Below are positions 42,204-52,020 of a DNA stretch of 64,000 nt, in pieces. The translations under genes and the position numbers were made by a program. Below the pieces are notes generated by a model that was given only the letters and a program-made list of their open reading frames with translations, had not been told where the DNA came from and searched no databases. Positions within the stretch are counted from its first letter, which is position 1. Each line of letters opens with the position of its first letter. Source of the DNA: Actinoplanes ianthinogenes (lineage in GTDB: Bacteria; Actinomycetota; Actinomycetes; Mycobacteriales; Micromonosporaceae); contig NZ_AP023356.1 in the NCBI RefSeq assembly GCF_018324205.1, positions 1,612,001-1,676,000 on the forward strand, written 5' to 3'.

Positions 42204-43067
42204 TCAGCCCTGTTGCGGCGTGTCAGCTTTCTGCGCACGCAGGTAAGCCGTTGCCATGGTGCGACGGGAGCGGGCCTCGGTGGTCGTCAGGTACGACTCC
42301 AGGCGCTCGCGCTCGTCTCGGGTCAGGGCGGCCGCGATCGCCTCGCCGTAGGTAGGAGCCAGCGGGTTCGGGGCCGTCCGCTTCACTGCTTGCCAGTCGG
42401 CGAACGGCTCGGCCGGAACGTCCAGTTGCGCGCGGTAGTCGAGTTCGACCGCCTCGAAGCCGGCGTCGACGGCCCAGGACAGCAGGTCGCGCTCGTCGAA
42501 GTCGACCAGCGTTGCCTCGTCGCCGACCTGACGGGCCACCTTCGCCAACAGGTCGTCGACCGGTGTGCGGCCCAGGCCGAACAGGTCGCCGGGGCGGTGC
42601 AGCATAGGGAACCGATTGATCGGCTCGAAGATCGACAAGCGTCCGCCGGGGCGCAACACCCGATGGAACTCGGCGAACGCGGCCTGTTTCCGGGCGCAGT
42701 AGATGAGGACCGACCGGGTCGTGACCACGTCGACCGAAGCGTCCGGGATGATGGCCAGGTCGCTGGCCGCCGCCTGCACGAAACTGCATCGCCGGTCGTG
42801 AGCGGCAGTCCGCCGGCACTGGTCAAGCAGGTCCGCCGAGATGTCGCTGAAGATGACGCGGCCGTCCGGGCCGAGGCGATCCAGCGCGCCGAAGCCGATG
42901 AGGCCGGTGCCGCAACCGACGTCGAGGAGTACATCGTCTGCCCGGAGATCGGCGCGATCCAGGACTCCGTCCCGGAAGGCATCCAGGCTCGAGGCGTGCC
43001 GGGCACGGATGGTCGCGCTGTCGCCGTCTCGCCGAGTCAGCAACCACTTTGCCCACACGTCGCCCAT
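42204..43067 (-). CDS. class I SAM-dependent methyltransferase
   Basis: 287 residues from ATG 43067 (MGDVWAKWLL); the longer frame upstream is Arg/Cys-rich and unlikely. SAM motif I is VLLDVGCGTGLIGFGAL, with the acidic FSDIS at motif II, and post-motif I segments VVTTRSVLIYCARKQAAFAEFHRVLRPGGRLSIFEP are typical of UbiE/COQ5-like methyltransferases. The C-terminal part has no known specificity signature. It ends convergently with the I36 gene. Confidence 0.87.
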   Translation of the reverse strand: MGDVWAKWLLTRRDGDSATIRARHASSLDAFRDGVLDRADLRADDVLLDVGCGTGLIGFGALDRLGPDGRVIFSDISADLLDQCRRTAAHDRRCSFVQAAASDLAIIPDASVDVVTTRSVLIYCARKQAAFAEFHRVLRPGGRLSIFEPINRFPMLHRPGDLFGLGRTPVDDLLAKVARQVGDEATLVDFDERDLLSWAVDAGFEAVELDYRAQLDVPAEPFADWQAVKRTAPNPLAPTYGEAIAAALTRDERERLESYLTTTEARSRRTMATAYLRAQKADTPQQG

Positions 43068-43236
43068 CCGACCACCGTATCCGCCGCGTCGGTGCGCTGG
43101 ATCACGCGCGCACTGCTCTCGGCAGAACGGCAGTTTCGCCGCCATCGTCGCGGGTGTGGCCGGCATGGTCGCGGGCCCACGCCGGCGTGCCCTCGGCTAC
43201 CTGATCAACCTCGCCAAGACAGTGGTGGGAAAGCGG

Positions 43237-44934
43237 TCAGGAAACCTTGACCGGCACCACCTCCGGAGCGCCGAGCCGCGCAGCGTCGGCAGTCTCGTCG
43301 TCCTGCTGCTCCTGGGAGGCCCGCTCCGCCTCGACCCGGAGGCGATAATTTTCCACCTCGCGGTCGCGCTGTTCCTTGGTCCAGCCCAGAACGCGGCCCA
43401 TCAGTTCGGCCGCCTCCGAGGCTGACGCCGTGCCCCGGTCGAACGTCTCGATCGAGATCCGGGTGCGGCGGGTCAGCACGTCGACCAGGTGCCGGGCGCC
43501 CTCGGCCGCAGCGGCATAGACCACCTCGGCCCGCAGGTAGTCGTCGGCCCCCTCCAGCGGGCGGCCCAGGGACGGATCCTCCTCGATCATCTGCAGCAGG
43601 TCCTTGATCAGTGATCCGTATCGGCCCAGCAGGTGCTCGACCCGGGCCACGTGCAGACCCGACTCGCCGGCGATCAGGCCACGCCTGTTCCAGAGTGCCG
43701 GGAAGCCCTCCGCGCCGACCAGCGGGATCCTGTCGGTGCAGCACTTGGCGATCGGCCGGTTCAGGTTGAAGGCGCAGGCGTCGACCGCGTCCTTGGCCAT
43801 CACCCGGTAGGTGGTGTACTTGCCGCCGGCCACCACCACCAAGCCTGGCACCGGACTGCCCACCATGTGCTCGCGGGACAGTTTCGAGGTGGACTCCGAC
43901 TCGCCGGAGAGCAGCGGCCGCAGGCCGGCATAGACGCCCTGCACGTCGGAGCGCTCCAGCGGCGTGGACAACACCTTGTTGACCTCGGTTAGCAGGTAGT
44001 CGATGTCCTTGGCGGAGGCCGCCGGGTGTGCCTTGTCCAGGTTCCAATCGGTGTCGGTGGTGCCGACGATCCAGTGCCGGCCCCACGGGATCACGAACAG
44101 CACGCTGCTCGCGGTCCGCAGGATCAGCCCGGTGGTCGACTGGATCCGGTCGCGCGGGACGACCAGGTGGATGCCTTTGGAGGCGCGGACGTGGAACTGG
44201 CCGCGCTCGCCCGCGAGGGACTGGGTCTCGTCGGTCCACACCCCGGTCGCGTTGATCACCTGCTGGGCGCGGATCTCGAAGGTCCGGTCGTACTCCAGGT
44301 CGCGGGCGGTGACGCCGGTGACCCGCTCGCCCTCCCGGAGGAAGCCGGTGACCTCGACCCGGTTGGCCACGTGCGCGCCGTAGGCGGCCGCGGTCCGGGC
44401 CAGGAACATGGTGTGCCGGGCGTCGTCGACCTGCGCGTCGTAATAGGTCAGCGCGCCTTTCAGCGCGTCCTTGCGCAGCGCCGGGCAGGCCCGCAGCGCG
44501 CCGCGCCGGGTCAGATGCCGATGGTTCGGCAGCGAACTGGACCAGGCCATCGTGTCGTAGAGGGTGACGCCCGCCCCGGCGTACGCCCGCTCCCACACGT
44601 GGTGTTTGAGCGGGTAGAGGAAACGCACCGGGCGGGCCAGGTGCGGGGCCAGGCGGGAGAGGATCAGGCCCCGCTCCCGCAGCGCCTCCCGGACCAGCCC
44701 GAAGTCGAGCATCTCCAGGTAGCGCAGGCCGCCGTGGATCAGCTTGCTGGACCGGCTGGAGGTGCCGGAGGCGAAGTCACGCGCCTCGAGCAGCCCCACG
44801 GAGAGACCCCGCGTGACCGCGTCGAGCGCGCAACCCGCCCCCACCACTCCCCCACCGATGACCAGCACGTCCACCTCGGCCACCTCGAGGGCGGCCAGCG
44901 CGGCGTCCCGTGTCTCAGGTGAGAGTTTCGACAT
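43237..44934 (-). CDS. glpD: glycerol-3-phosphate dehydrogenase (FAD)
   Basis: 565-residue FAD-linked GlpD, full length. FAD motif VLVIGGGVVGAGCALDAVTRG; conserved RSSKLIHGGLRYLE, NATGVWTDETQSL and the C-terminal helical domain. It oxidises sn-glycerol 3-phosphate to dihydroxyacetone phosphate at the membrane, passing electrons to quinone. ATG 44934 shares one base with the glpK stop (TGATG), so it is translationally coupled as third gene of glpF-glpK-glpD. Confidence 0.94.
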   Translation of the reverse strand: MSKLSPETRDAALAALEVAEVDVLVIGGGVVGAGCALDAVTRGLSVGLLEARDFASGTSSRSSKLIHGGLRYLEMLDFGLVREALRERGLILSRLAPHLARPVRFLYPLKHHVWERAYAGAGVTLYDTMAWSSSLPNHRHLTRRGALRACPALRKDALKGALTYYDAQVDDARHTMFLARTAAAYGAHVANRVEVTGFLREGERVTGVTARDLEYDRTFEIRAQQVINATGVWTDETQSLAGERGQFHVRASKGIHLVVPRDRIQSTTGLILRTASSVLFVIPWGRHWIVGTTDTDWNLDKAHPAASAKDIDYLLTEVNKVLSTPLERSDVQGVYAGLRPLLSGESESTSKLSREHMVGSPVPGLVVVAGGKYTTYRVMAKDAVDACAFNLNRPIAKCCTDRIPLVGAEGFPALWNRRGLIAGESGLHVARVEHLLGRYGSLIKDLLQMIEEDPSLGRPLEGADDYLRAEVVYAAAAEGARHLVDVLTRRTRISIETFDRGTASASEAAELMGRVLGWTKEQRDREVENYRLRVEAERASQEQQDDETADAARLGAPEVVPVKVS

Positions 44935-46451
44935 CAGTCCACATCCACCCAGTCGAGGGTCCGCTGCACCGCCTTCTTCCAGCGGCCGTACCCCTGTTCC
45001 CGCTGGTCGGACGACCAGCTGGGCTGCCAGCGCTGCGACTCGTTCCAGTTGTCCCGGAGCTCGTCGGTGGACTTCCAGAAACCGACCGCGAGCCCGGCCG
45101 CGTACGCCGCGCCGAGTGCCGTGGTCTCGGCGACCACCGGCCGGCTGACCGGCACGCCGAGCACGTCGGCCTGGATCTGCATGCACAGGTTGTTGCCGGT
45201 GATCCCGCCGTCCACCTTGAGCACGTCCAGGTGCACGCCGGAGTCCTGCGCCATCGCGTCGACCACGTCCCGGGTCTGGTAGCAGATCGCCTCGAGGGTG
45301 GCCCGGGCGATGTGCGCGTCGGTGTTGAACCGGGACAGCCCGACGATCGCGCCGCGCGCGTCGGACCGCCAGTAGGGCGCGAAGAGCCCGGAGAACGCGG
45401 GCACGAAGTAGACCCCGCCGCTGTCCTGCACCTGCGCGGCCAGCGACTCGCTCTGGTCGGCCGACCTGATGATTTTCAGCTGGTCGCGCAGCCACTGCAC
45501 GGCGGAGCCGGTGACCGCGATCGAGCCCTCCAGGGCATAGACCGGGGCGGCGTCGCCGAGCTTGTAGCAGACCGTGGTGAGCAGACCGTTCTCCGAGCGG
45601 ACCAGGTTGGTCCCGGTGTTGAGCAGCATGAAGTTGCCGGTGCCGTACGTGTTCTTGGCCTCGCCGGGCGCGAAGCAGACCTGCCCGACCGTGGCGGCCT
45701 GCTGGTCACCGAGGTCGCCGGTGAGCGGCACCACGCCGCCGAGCGGGCCCTCGACCCGCGCCTCGCCGTAACCGGTCGGATCCGACGAGGGCCGGATCTG
45801 CGGCAGCATCTGACGCGGGATGTTGAAGAACGACAGCAGCTCGTCGTCCCAGTCGAGGGTCTCCAGATTCATCAGCATGGTCCGGCTGGCGTTGGTCACG
45901 TCGGTCACGTGGTTACCGCCGTTGGCGCCACCGGTGATGTTCCACAACAGCCAGCTGTCCGTGTTGCCGAAGATGGCGTCGCCGCGCTCGGCCGCCTCCC
46001 GGACGCCGTCGACATTCTCCAGAATCCACTGGATCTTGCCGGCGGAGAAGTAGGTGGCCGGCGGCAAGCCGGCCTTGCGCCGGATCACGTCGCCCCGCCC
46101 GTCGCGGTCGAGCGCCGCGGCGATCCGGTCGGTGCGGGTGTCCTGCCAGACGATCGCGTTGTAATAGGGCCGGCCGGTGCGCCGGTCCCAGACCACCGAG
46201 GTCTCCCGCTGGTTGGTGATGCCGACCGCGGCCAGGTCGGCGGCGGTCAGATTCGCCCTCTGCAGCGCGGTGCGCACCACCGCCACGGTGCGCTCCCAGA
46301 TCTCGATCGGGTTGTGCTCGACCCAGCCGGCCTGCGGCAGGATCTGCTCGTGCTCGAGCTGGTGCCGGGCCACCTCGTTGCCGCCATGGTCGAAGATCAT
46401 GAAACGGGTGCTGGTCGTGCCCTGGTCAACGGCACCGACGAAGTCAGCCAC
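44934..46451 (-). CDS. glpK: glycerol kinase 1
   Basis: 505-residue FGGY kinase from GTG 46451, preceded by GGAGG; the longer frame is out of homology. [30 protein letters not shown] (Arg/Glu substrate ligands), [11 protein letters not shown] (catalytic Asp) and [13 protein letters not shown] are all conserved. It phosphorylates glycerol taken up by GlpF. It lies between glpF (overlap 8 bases) and glpD (overlap 1 base) in the divergent operon. Confidence 0.94.
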   Translation of the reverse strand: MADFVGAVDQGTTSTRFMIFDHGGNEVARHQLEHEQILPQAGWVEHNPIEIWERTVAVVRTALQRANLTAADLAAVGITNQRETSVVWDRRTGRPYYNAIVWQDTRTDRIAAALDRDGRGDVIRRKAGLPPATYFSAGKIQWILENVDGVREAAERGDAIFGNTDSWLLWNITGGANGGNHVTDVTNASRTMLMNLETLDWDDELLSFFNIPRQMLPQIRPSSDPTGYGEARVEGPLGGVVPLTGDLGDQQAATVGQVCFAPGEAKNTYGTGNFMLLNTGTNLVRSENGLLTTVCYKLGDAAPVYALEGSIAVTGSAVQWLRDQLKIIRSADQSESLAAQVQDSGGVYFVPAFSGLFAPYWRSDARGAIVGLSRFNTDAHIARATLEAICYQTRDVVDAMAQDSGVHLDVLKVDGGITGNNLCMQIQADVLGVPVSRPVVAETTALGAAYAAGLAVGFWKSTDELRDNWNESQRWQPSWSSDQREQGYGRWKKAVQRTLDWVDVD

Positions 46452-47280
46452 GGTTCGCCTCCACGCTCTCGTCCTCGGACGGGATCCTGCCGACCTCCTG
46501 CGGACCCGCCGCGGAAATGAATATTCCGACCAGATACTTGTACAGGCCGGCCCCGACAATTCCACCGATGATCGGCCCCACGATCGGGATCCAGAAGTAG
46601 AGATAGCCGGTTTGATCTCGGAACGCGGTCTCGTACCCGGTCAGGAAACTGGCCAGGCGCGGACCGAAGTCACGGGCCGGGTTGATCGCGTATCCGGCGT
46701 TGGTGCCCCAGGCCATGCCGATCGCGACCACGAGCAGGCCGATGACGAACGGGGCCATGTTGGCCTGCGGCGGGGTGCTGGCCAGGTCAGTCAGCGCCAT
46801 GATCACGAAGAGCAGGATCGCCGTACCGATGATCTGGTCGCGGAACGCGCCCCACTCACCGACCGGCAGGCTGCCGTTGCCCGGCAGCGTGGAGAAGACG
46901 CCCTGGGTCTTGATGGTGAGCCCGGGGTCCTTGGCGTTGAGGACCTCGGTGTAGTTCCACCGCACCAGCAGCGCGGCGACGAACGCTCCGAGGAACTGCG
47001 CGCCGATGAACGGCAGCACCTTCCGCCACTCGAAGCCCTTCCAGACGGCGAGCGCGAGGGTCACCGCCGGGTTGAGGTGGGCGCCGCTGAGTCGCGCCGC
47101 CACGTATACGCCGAGGGTGACGCCCAGGCCCCAGGCCCAGGAGATGCTGTCGTGGTCGCCGATGCCTCCGGCCACGACCTGCGCCACCACCCCGCATCCG
47201 AACAGGATCAGGATCATCGTGCCGGCGAACTCACCCATCAGCTCGCCGAACAGTCCACCAACTTTGAATCGTGCGGCCAT
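46444..47280 (-). CDS. glpF: glycerol uptake facilitator (aquaglyceroporin)
   Basis: 278-residue MIP family channel from ATG 47280 with GGAGGGAGC upstream. Both NPA boxes are present: [11 protein letters not shown] in the first half and [11 protein letters not shown] in the second, the following Asp being typical of glycerol facilitators. About six helices. It lets glycerol into the cell for GlpK and is first gene of the operon, next to the 81-bp inverted repeat and divergent gylR. Confidence 0.93.
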   Translation of the reverse strand: MAARFKVGGLFGELMGEFAGTMILILFGCGVVAQVVAGGIGDHDSISWAWGLGVTLGVYVAARLSGAHLNPAVTLALAVWKGFEWRKVLPFIGAQFLGAFVAALLVRWNYTEVLNAKDPGLTIKTQGVFSTLPGNGSLPVGEWGAFRDQIIGTAILLFVIMALTDLASTPPQANMAPFVIGLLVVAIGMAWGTNAGYAINPARDFGPRLASFLTGYETAFRDQTGYLYFWIPIVGPIIGGIVGAGLYKYLVGIFISAAGPQEVGRIPSEDESVEANRG

Positions 47281-47310
47281 GCTCCCTCCTTCGTCCGATG
47301 CCAACCGACG

Positions 47311-47479
47311 CTCGCGTCGGTCTGGCGGGGGACGCGGGGCTGCGGCGTGGCCCAGGTGGCGCCTGACGGCGTCCGCGGAAAGGCCACATACAACACCGGT
47401 ATGCGACCTTTCCGCGGCCGACGCCAGCCACCACCTGGACCTCGCCTCGCACCCACGTCCCCCGCCAGACCGACGCTAG
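47311..47479. repeat. 81-bp imperfect inverted repeat upstream of glpF
   Basis: Left arm 47311-47391 and right arm 47399-47479 pair without gaps at roughly 80% or more of positions, with a 7-base loop AACACCG. The longest perfect block contains CGTCGGTCTGGCGGGGGACG. It fills most of the 290-base gap between glpF and gylR. Too large for an ordinary operator; it could be a structured leader, a small mobile element or a chromosomal repeat. Confidence 0.85.
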
Positions 47480-47570
47480 GAACGCCGGTGGCCGGGAGCA
47501 ACGAACAGCGGTCGGCATTGTCGAACATCAATTACGGCGGGTCGTAGCACGGTCGCATAGAGTGCGAAAC

Positions 47571-48326
47571 ATGCCGGGAACCGTGCAGTCCATCGAGCGA
47601 GCGGCCGCGATCCTGCGGATGCTCGCCGGCGGGCCGGGCCGGCTCGGGCTCAGCGAGATCGCCCGCTCCCTCGACCTGGCCAAAGGCACCACGCACGGGA
47701 TCCTGCGCACGCTTCAGGGGGTCGGCTTCGTCGAGCAGGACCGGGTGTCCGGGCAGTACCAGCTCGGTGCCGCCCTGCTGCACCTGGGGACCAGCTATCT
47801 GGACATCAACGAGCTGCGGTCCCGCTCGATCAACTGGGCGGATCCGCTGGCCGCGCGCAGCGGGGAGGCGGTCCGGATCGGGACCGTGTACGAGGGGCAG
47901 GTGCTCGTCGTGCACCACGTGTTCCGGCCGGACGACACCTTCCAGACCCTGGACGTGGGGGCCTTGCTGCCGTTGCACGCCACGGCGCTCGGGAAGGTGC
48001 TGCTGGCGTACCGGGCGGGCGTCCTCGATCCGGACCTGCCGGCCTACACCCGGAAGACATTGGTCACGTCACGCGAGCTCGGTGCGGCCCTGGAGCAGAT
48101 CCGGGCGTGCGGCTGGGGCGCCGACGTCGAGGAGCACATCCTCGGCGAGGCCGCGGTCGCCGCACCGATCCGCGGTTACGGCGGGCTGGTGATCGGCGCC
48201 ATCGGCGTCTCCGGACAAGTCGAACGGATCTGCGACAGCCACTACAAACCACGCCCGCACCTGGTCACCGGCGTGCGGGACGCGGCCCGGGCGATCTCCA
48301 GGGATTTGGGAGCGGCCCGGCCATAG
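47571..48326 (+). CDS. gylR: IclR-family regulator, GylR-like
   Basis: About 251 residues from ATG 47571 (GTG 47562 is an alternative). The IclR winged helix (SIERAAAILRMLAGGPGRLGLSEIARSLDLAKGTTHGILRTLQ) and ligand domain follow GylR of Streptomyces closely (GQYQLGAALLHLGTSYLDINELR). GylR represses the glycerol operon and is relieved by glycerol 3-phosphate. The position between divergent glpFKD and a second glpK supports this role and probable control of both. Confidence 0.88.
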   Translation: MPGTVQSIERAAAILRMLAGGPGRLGLSEIARSLDLAKGTTHGILRTLQGVGFVEQDRVSGQYQLGAALLHLGTSYLDINELRSRSINWADPLAARSGEAVRIGTVYEGQVLVVHHVFRPDDTFQTLDVGALLPLHATALGKVLLAYRAGVLDPDLPAYTRKTLVTSRELGAALEQIRACGWGADVEEHILGEAAVAAPIRGYGGLVIGAIGVSGQVERICDSHYKPRPHLVTGVRDAARAISRDLGAARP

Positions 48327-48339
48327 GAGGGACACGGAC

Positions 48340-49839
48340 ATGTCCGAGCGCTACGTGGTCGCGATCGACCAGGGCACCACCTCGACCCGGTGCATCGTGT
48401 TCGACCGGCACGGGCGGCTGGTCTCCCTGGCCCAGCAGGAGCACAAGCAGCACTTCCCGAAACCGGGCTGGGTGGAGCACGACGCCATGGAGATCTGGCG
48501 CAACGTGGAGCGCCTGGCGCCGCGGGCGCTGCGCCGGGCCGGAATCACCCTCGACCAGGTGGCCGCGGTCGGCATCGCCAATCAGCGGGAGACCACGGTG
48601 ATCTGGGACCGGCTGACCGGCGTCCCGATCGGGCGCGCGATCATCTGGCAGGACACCAGGACCGACGCGCTCGTTCACGACCTCGCGTCGCGGTCACTGG
48701 CAGCTCGTATTTCTGATATCTCCGGTTTGCCGCTGGCGACGTATTTTTCCGGGCCGCGACTGCGCTGGATGCTCGATCACACGCCCGGCCTCCAGCAGCG
48801 GGCGGAGCGCGGTGAGGTGCTCTGCGGGACCATGGAGACCTGGCTGATCTGGAACATGACCCGCGGCGCGCACGTCACCGACGTGACCAACGCCAGCCGC
48901 ACCATGCTGCTCGACGTGCACACCCTCGACTGGTCACCGGAGGCGCTCGACTTCTTCGGGATCCCCCGCGCGATGTTGCCGGAGGTCAGGGCTTCGATCG
49001 GCGCCTTCGGCACCGCTTCGGAGGCATTTCCCGGGGTACGCATCGGCGCCGCCCTCGGTGATCAGCAGGCCGCCCTGTTCGGCCAGACCTGCTTCACCTC
49101 CGGCGAGGCCAAGTGCACGTACGGCACCGGGAGCTTCCTGCTGCTCAACACCGGTCACGAGCTGATCCGGCCGGGGCACGGGCTGCTCAGCACGGTCGCG
49201 TACCAGGTCGCCGGCTCCCCGGCCAGTTACGCCCTGGAGGGCTCGATCGCGATCACCGGCTCGCTGGTCCAGTGGTTCCGCGACCAGCTGGAGCTGATCT
49301 CCAGTGCCCCGGAGATCGAGACGCTGGCCCGGACGGTCGCGGACAACGGCGGGTGCTACATCGTGCCGGCGTTCTCCGGGCTGTACGCGCCGCACTGGCG
49401 ATCCGAGGCGCGCGGGGTGATCGTGGGGCTGACCTCGTACATCACCAAGGGGCATCTGGCCCGCGCGGTCCTGGAGGCGACCGCCTGGCAGACCCGCGAG
49501 GTGGTCGACGCGATGAACGCGAACTCCGGCCTGGCCCTGAAAACCCTCAAGGTCGACGGCGGGATGACCGCGGACAACCTGCTGATGCAGATGATCGCGG
49601 ACGTCCTGGACGTGCCGGTGGTCCGGCCGCTGGCGGTGGAGACGGTCTCGCTCGGCGCGGCCTACGCGGCCGGGCTGGCCGTCGGATACTGGCCGGATTT
49701 GGACGGCCTGCGCCGCAACTGGCACATCGCCGGCCAGTGGATGCCGGCCATGGACCCGGATCTGCGCAAGACCGAGTACGCCAACTGGCAGCGCGCCGTG
49801 GAACGCACCTTCGACTGGATCCAGCCCGCGGCCGACTAG
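48340..49839 (+). CDS. glpK: glycerol kinase 2
   Basis: 499-residue FGGY glycerol kinase from ATG 48340, GGAGG 9 bases upstream, 13 bases after gyl[55 protein letters not shown] and TYGTGSFLLLNTG are all conserved, so it should be active. It clearly differs from kinase 1 across the whole length, so it is not a recent tandem copy. Co-transcribed with the regulator, an arrangement that would give feedback on glycerol 3-phosphate. Confidence 0.92.
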   Translation: MSERYVVAIDQGTTSTRCIVFDRHGRLVSLAQQEHKQHFPKPGWVEHDAMEIWRNVERLAPRALRRAGITLDQVAAVGIANQRETTVIWDRLTGVPIGRAIIWQDTRTDALVHDLASRSLAARISDISGLPLATYFSGPRLRWMLDHTPGLQQRAERGEVLCGTMETWLIWNMTRGAHVTDVTNASRTMLLDVHTLDWSPEALDFFGIPRAMLPEVRASIGAFGTASEAFPGVRIGAALGDQQAALFGQTCFTSGEAKCTYGTGSFLLLNTGHELIRPGHGLLSTVAYQVAGSPASYALEGSIAITGSLVQWFRDQLELISSAPEIETLARTVADNGGCYIVPAFSGLYAPHWRSEARGVIVGLTSYITKGHLARAVLEATAWQTREVVDAMNANSGLALKTLKVDGGMTADNLLMQMIADVLDVPVVRPLAVETVSLGAAYAAGLAVGYWPDLDGLRRNWHIAGQWMPAMDPDLRKTEYANWQRAVERTFDWIQPAAD

Positions 49840-49848
49840 CGTGGCGGC

Positions 49849-50538
49849 ATGAAAGCGGTCGACGAGTTCGGCGACCGGCTGGCGGCCGCCGGCTGGGCGA
49901 CCGACCTGCTGGTCGCCGGGTCCCTCGCGACCGGCGACTACATACCCGGCGTCAGCGACCTCGACCTGGTCGCGATCGTGCCGGCGGTCCCCGATCCGGC
50001 CCGGATCGCCGCGATGCACGCCGGCGTCGACCCGGCGCTCAACCTGGGCTGCGTCTACGTGTGCGCGGACCGCCTCGGCGACCTGGCCGCCGAGCATCCG
50101 ACCTGGACGCACGGGATGCTGGTGCGGCGGATCCTCTCCGGCGTCACCCGGGCCGAGCTGGTCCGGCACGGCTATCCGATCTTCGGCCGGGCGCCGGGCG
50201 AGCTGCTGCCCCCGATGAGCGACGACGACATCCGCGCCGCGGCCCGGGCCGAGCTCACCGGTTACTGGGCGTGGGCCGCCCGCCGCCCGTGGATCTTCCG
50301 GGACCCGGTGCTCGCCGACCTGAGCCTCACCTCGATGGCTCGTGGCCGGCACGCCCTGCGGCACGGCACGCTGCTGACGAAGTCGCGGGCCGTGGCGGAG
50401 GCGGCCGCGCCACCGTGGCTGATCGCCCAGCTCCGGGCCCGCCGCCGGGGTGAGCCCGTGTCCTCCCCGCGCCTGCGGACGGGCTGGGTGGCCTGGCGCG
50501 ACGCCCGGCGTACCGTCGCCGCCGCCCGCGCGCAGTAG
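49849..50538 (+). CDS. nucleotidyltransferase-fold protein
   Basis: 229 residues from ATG 49849. The polymerase-beta-type catalytic motif GS-x10-D-x-D reads AGSLATGDYIPGVSDLDL, with a downstream Asp-like position. The rest (ELTGYWAWAARRPWIFRDPV, ARGRHALRHGTLLTKSRAV) resembles the C-terminal helical part of aminoglycoside-type adenylyltransferases, but the family is uncertain. It might transfer a nucleotide to a small molecule or RNA. It follows glpK2 by 9 bases, yet a functional link is not obvious. Confidence 0.75.
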   Translation: MKAVDEFGDRLAAAGWATDLLVAGSLATGDYIPGVSDLDLVAIVPAVPDPARIAAMHAGVDPALNLGCVYVCADRLGDLAAEHPTWTHGMLVRRILSGVTRAELVRHGYPIFGRAPGELLPPMSDDDIRAAARAELTGYWAWAARRPWIFRDPVLADLSLTSMARGRHALRHGTLLTKSRAVAEAAAPPWLIAQLRARRRGEPVSSPRLRTGWVAWRDARRTVAAARAQ

Positions 50539-50582
50539 CCGGCGGGCCCGCACAGAGCACGATGGACAGGAGCGGGGCGGGC

Positions 50583-50612
50583 AGCGGCTCGGCGCGCTCG
50601 CCCCGAGCCGCT
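50583..50612 (+). terminator. possible hairpin terminator
   Basis: 10-bp perfect stem (50583-50592 with 50603-50612), 10-base loop, 45 bases after the nucleotidyltransferase stop. No T tract. Confidence 0.45.
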
Positions 50613-50746
50613 CCGTCACCGGATGGAGCCGCTGGAGGGCGCCCTGTCACCCAAGATCCACCCCGTCGAACCGATCCCGGATGTGCCACCTGTCACGTCT
50701 GGGGCCCGGCCGGAATCGGGGCGGGACGAGCGGGGTTCGCGCTGGT

Positions 50747-51412
50747 ATGACGACGATCGGACTCATCGGCAGTGGAAACATCGGGAGCACCGTGGCGCAG
50801 CTCGCCGTGGCCGCCGGGTATGACGTGGTGCTGAGCAACTCCCGCGGGCCGGAGACCCTGGCGGGCCTCGTCGCGGAGCTGGGGCCGCGGGCGCGGGCCG
50901 GGACGGCGGCCGACGCTGCCGCGGCCGGGGACATCGTGGTGGTGACCGTGCCGCTGAAGGCCTATGCGGACGTGCCGGTCGAGCCGCTCGCGGGCAAGGT
51001 CGTGATCGACACGAACAACTACTACCCGGAGCGGGACGGGCAGATCGCCGCCCTGGACGAGGACACGAGCACCACCGGTGAGCTGCTCCAGCAGCACCTC
51101 GCGGACAGCAAGGTGGTGAAGGGCTTCAACAACATCTGGTTCGGGCACCTGGCCACCCTGGCCCGTCCGGCGGGTTCGGCGGAGCGGTCCGCACTGCCGA
51201 TCGCCGGTGACGACGCGGCGGCGAAACTCGTGGTCACCGAGTTCCTCGACCGGATCGGCTACGACGCGGTGGACGTCGGGCCGCTCGCCGAGAACTGGCG
51301 GACCCAGCGGGACACCCCGGTCTACGTGACGCCGTACGGGCCGTACGGCGAGCCGGGGACCCCGGCAAGCGCGGCGACCGTCCGCGACGCGGTCGCGGCA
51401 GCGAAACGCTGA
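50747..51412 (+). CDS. NADPH-dependent F420 reductase-like Rossmann protein
   Basis: 221 residues from ATG 50747. The N-terminal GLIGSGNIGSTVAQLAVAAGYDVVLSNSRG is the COG2085/F420-reductase NAD(P) motif, followed by VVVTVPLKAY and NNYYPERDGQI, which are family blocks. True members transfer hydride between NADPH and F420; others are of unknown role. The longer frame upstream has no homology. No F420 genes nearby. Confidence 0.82.
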   Translation: MTTIGLIGSGNIGSTVAQLAVAAGYDVVLSNSRGPETLAGLVAELGPRARAGTAADAAAAGDIVVVTVPLKAYADVPVEPLAGKVVIDTNNYYPERDGQIAALDEDTSTTGELLQQHLADSKVVKGFNNIWFGHLATLARPAGSAERSALPIAGDDAAAKLVVTEFLDRIGYDAVDVGPLAENWRTQRDTPVYVTPYGPYGEPGTPASAATVRDAVAAAKR

Positions 51413-51546
51413 CCCCGGCAAGCGCCGCGGCCATCCACGTGGCGGAGGCCAGAGGCTGACCCCGGCGGGGCTGGTCGTCACCCATGGCGACCAGCCCCGA
51501 CGCCGTGCGACACTGGGCCGCCGAATCGCCCGCGCGGAGGCCCGAG

Positions 51547-52020
51547 ATGCGAAAAAGCCTGGTCATCGCCGCCGCGGCCGTGGCCGGGATCGGCACGGCG
51601 GTCGCCGCCTCACGCGGCGGCGGGCCACAGCCCCGGCCACCGGCCCCGATGATCACGCCCGTCCCGGTCAGCGACGCCACCACCGGCGCGGTGACCCGTC
51701 CCGCCCTGTCCGCCTCGATCACCCCGGCACCGAGCACGCCCGGCGCCCGGCCGCACACGACGGCCCCGTCCGCCCGGCCGCGGGTCACCGCCACCCGGAC
51801 CACCGGCCCGGTCGTCGCGCCACCGACCGACCTGCCACCGGCCCGTCCGCCGACGACCGGCAGGCCGCTGCACCCGACGGCGCCGATCAGCCCGCCCCCG
51901 CCCCCGACGGGCGGCGTCGAGGACGACGAGACCACGGATCACGGGGGTGCGGAGACGGCGAACGCCCGCGACCACCACGGCCACGGGCGCTCGGAGCACA
52001 CGGCGTACGTCAGAAGTTGA
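51547..52020 (+). CDS. Pro/Thr-rich secreted or membrane-anchored protein
   Basis: 157 residues from ATG 51547 with GCGGAGG upstream; an in-frame ATG at 51484 is less likely. A short signal or anchor (KSLVIAAAAVAGIGTAVAAS) is followed by a long Pro/Thr/Ala-rich, disordered stretch and a His/Asp-containing end. No family. Its end overlaps the convergent lipoprotein gene by 11 bases. Confidence 0.55.
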   Translation: MRKSLVIAAAAVAGIGTAVAASRGGGPQPRPPAPMITPVPVSDATTGAVTRPALSASITPAPSTPGARPHTTAPSARPRVTATRTTGPVVAPPTDLPPARPPTTGRPLHPTAPISPPPPPTGGVEDDETTDHGGAETANARDHHGHGRSEHTAYVRS

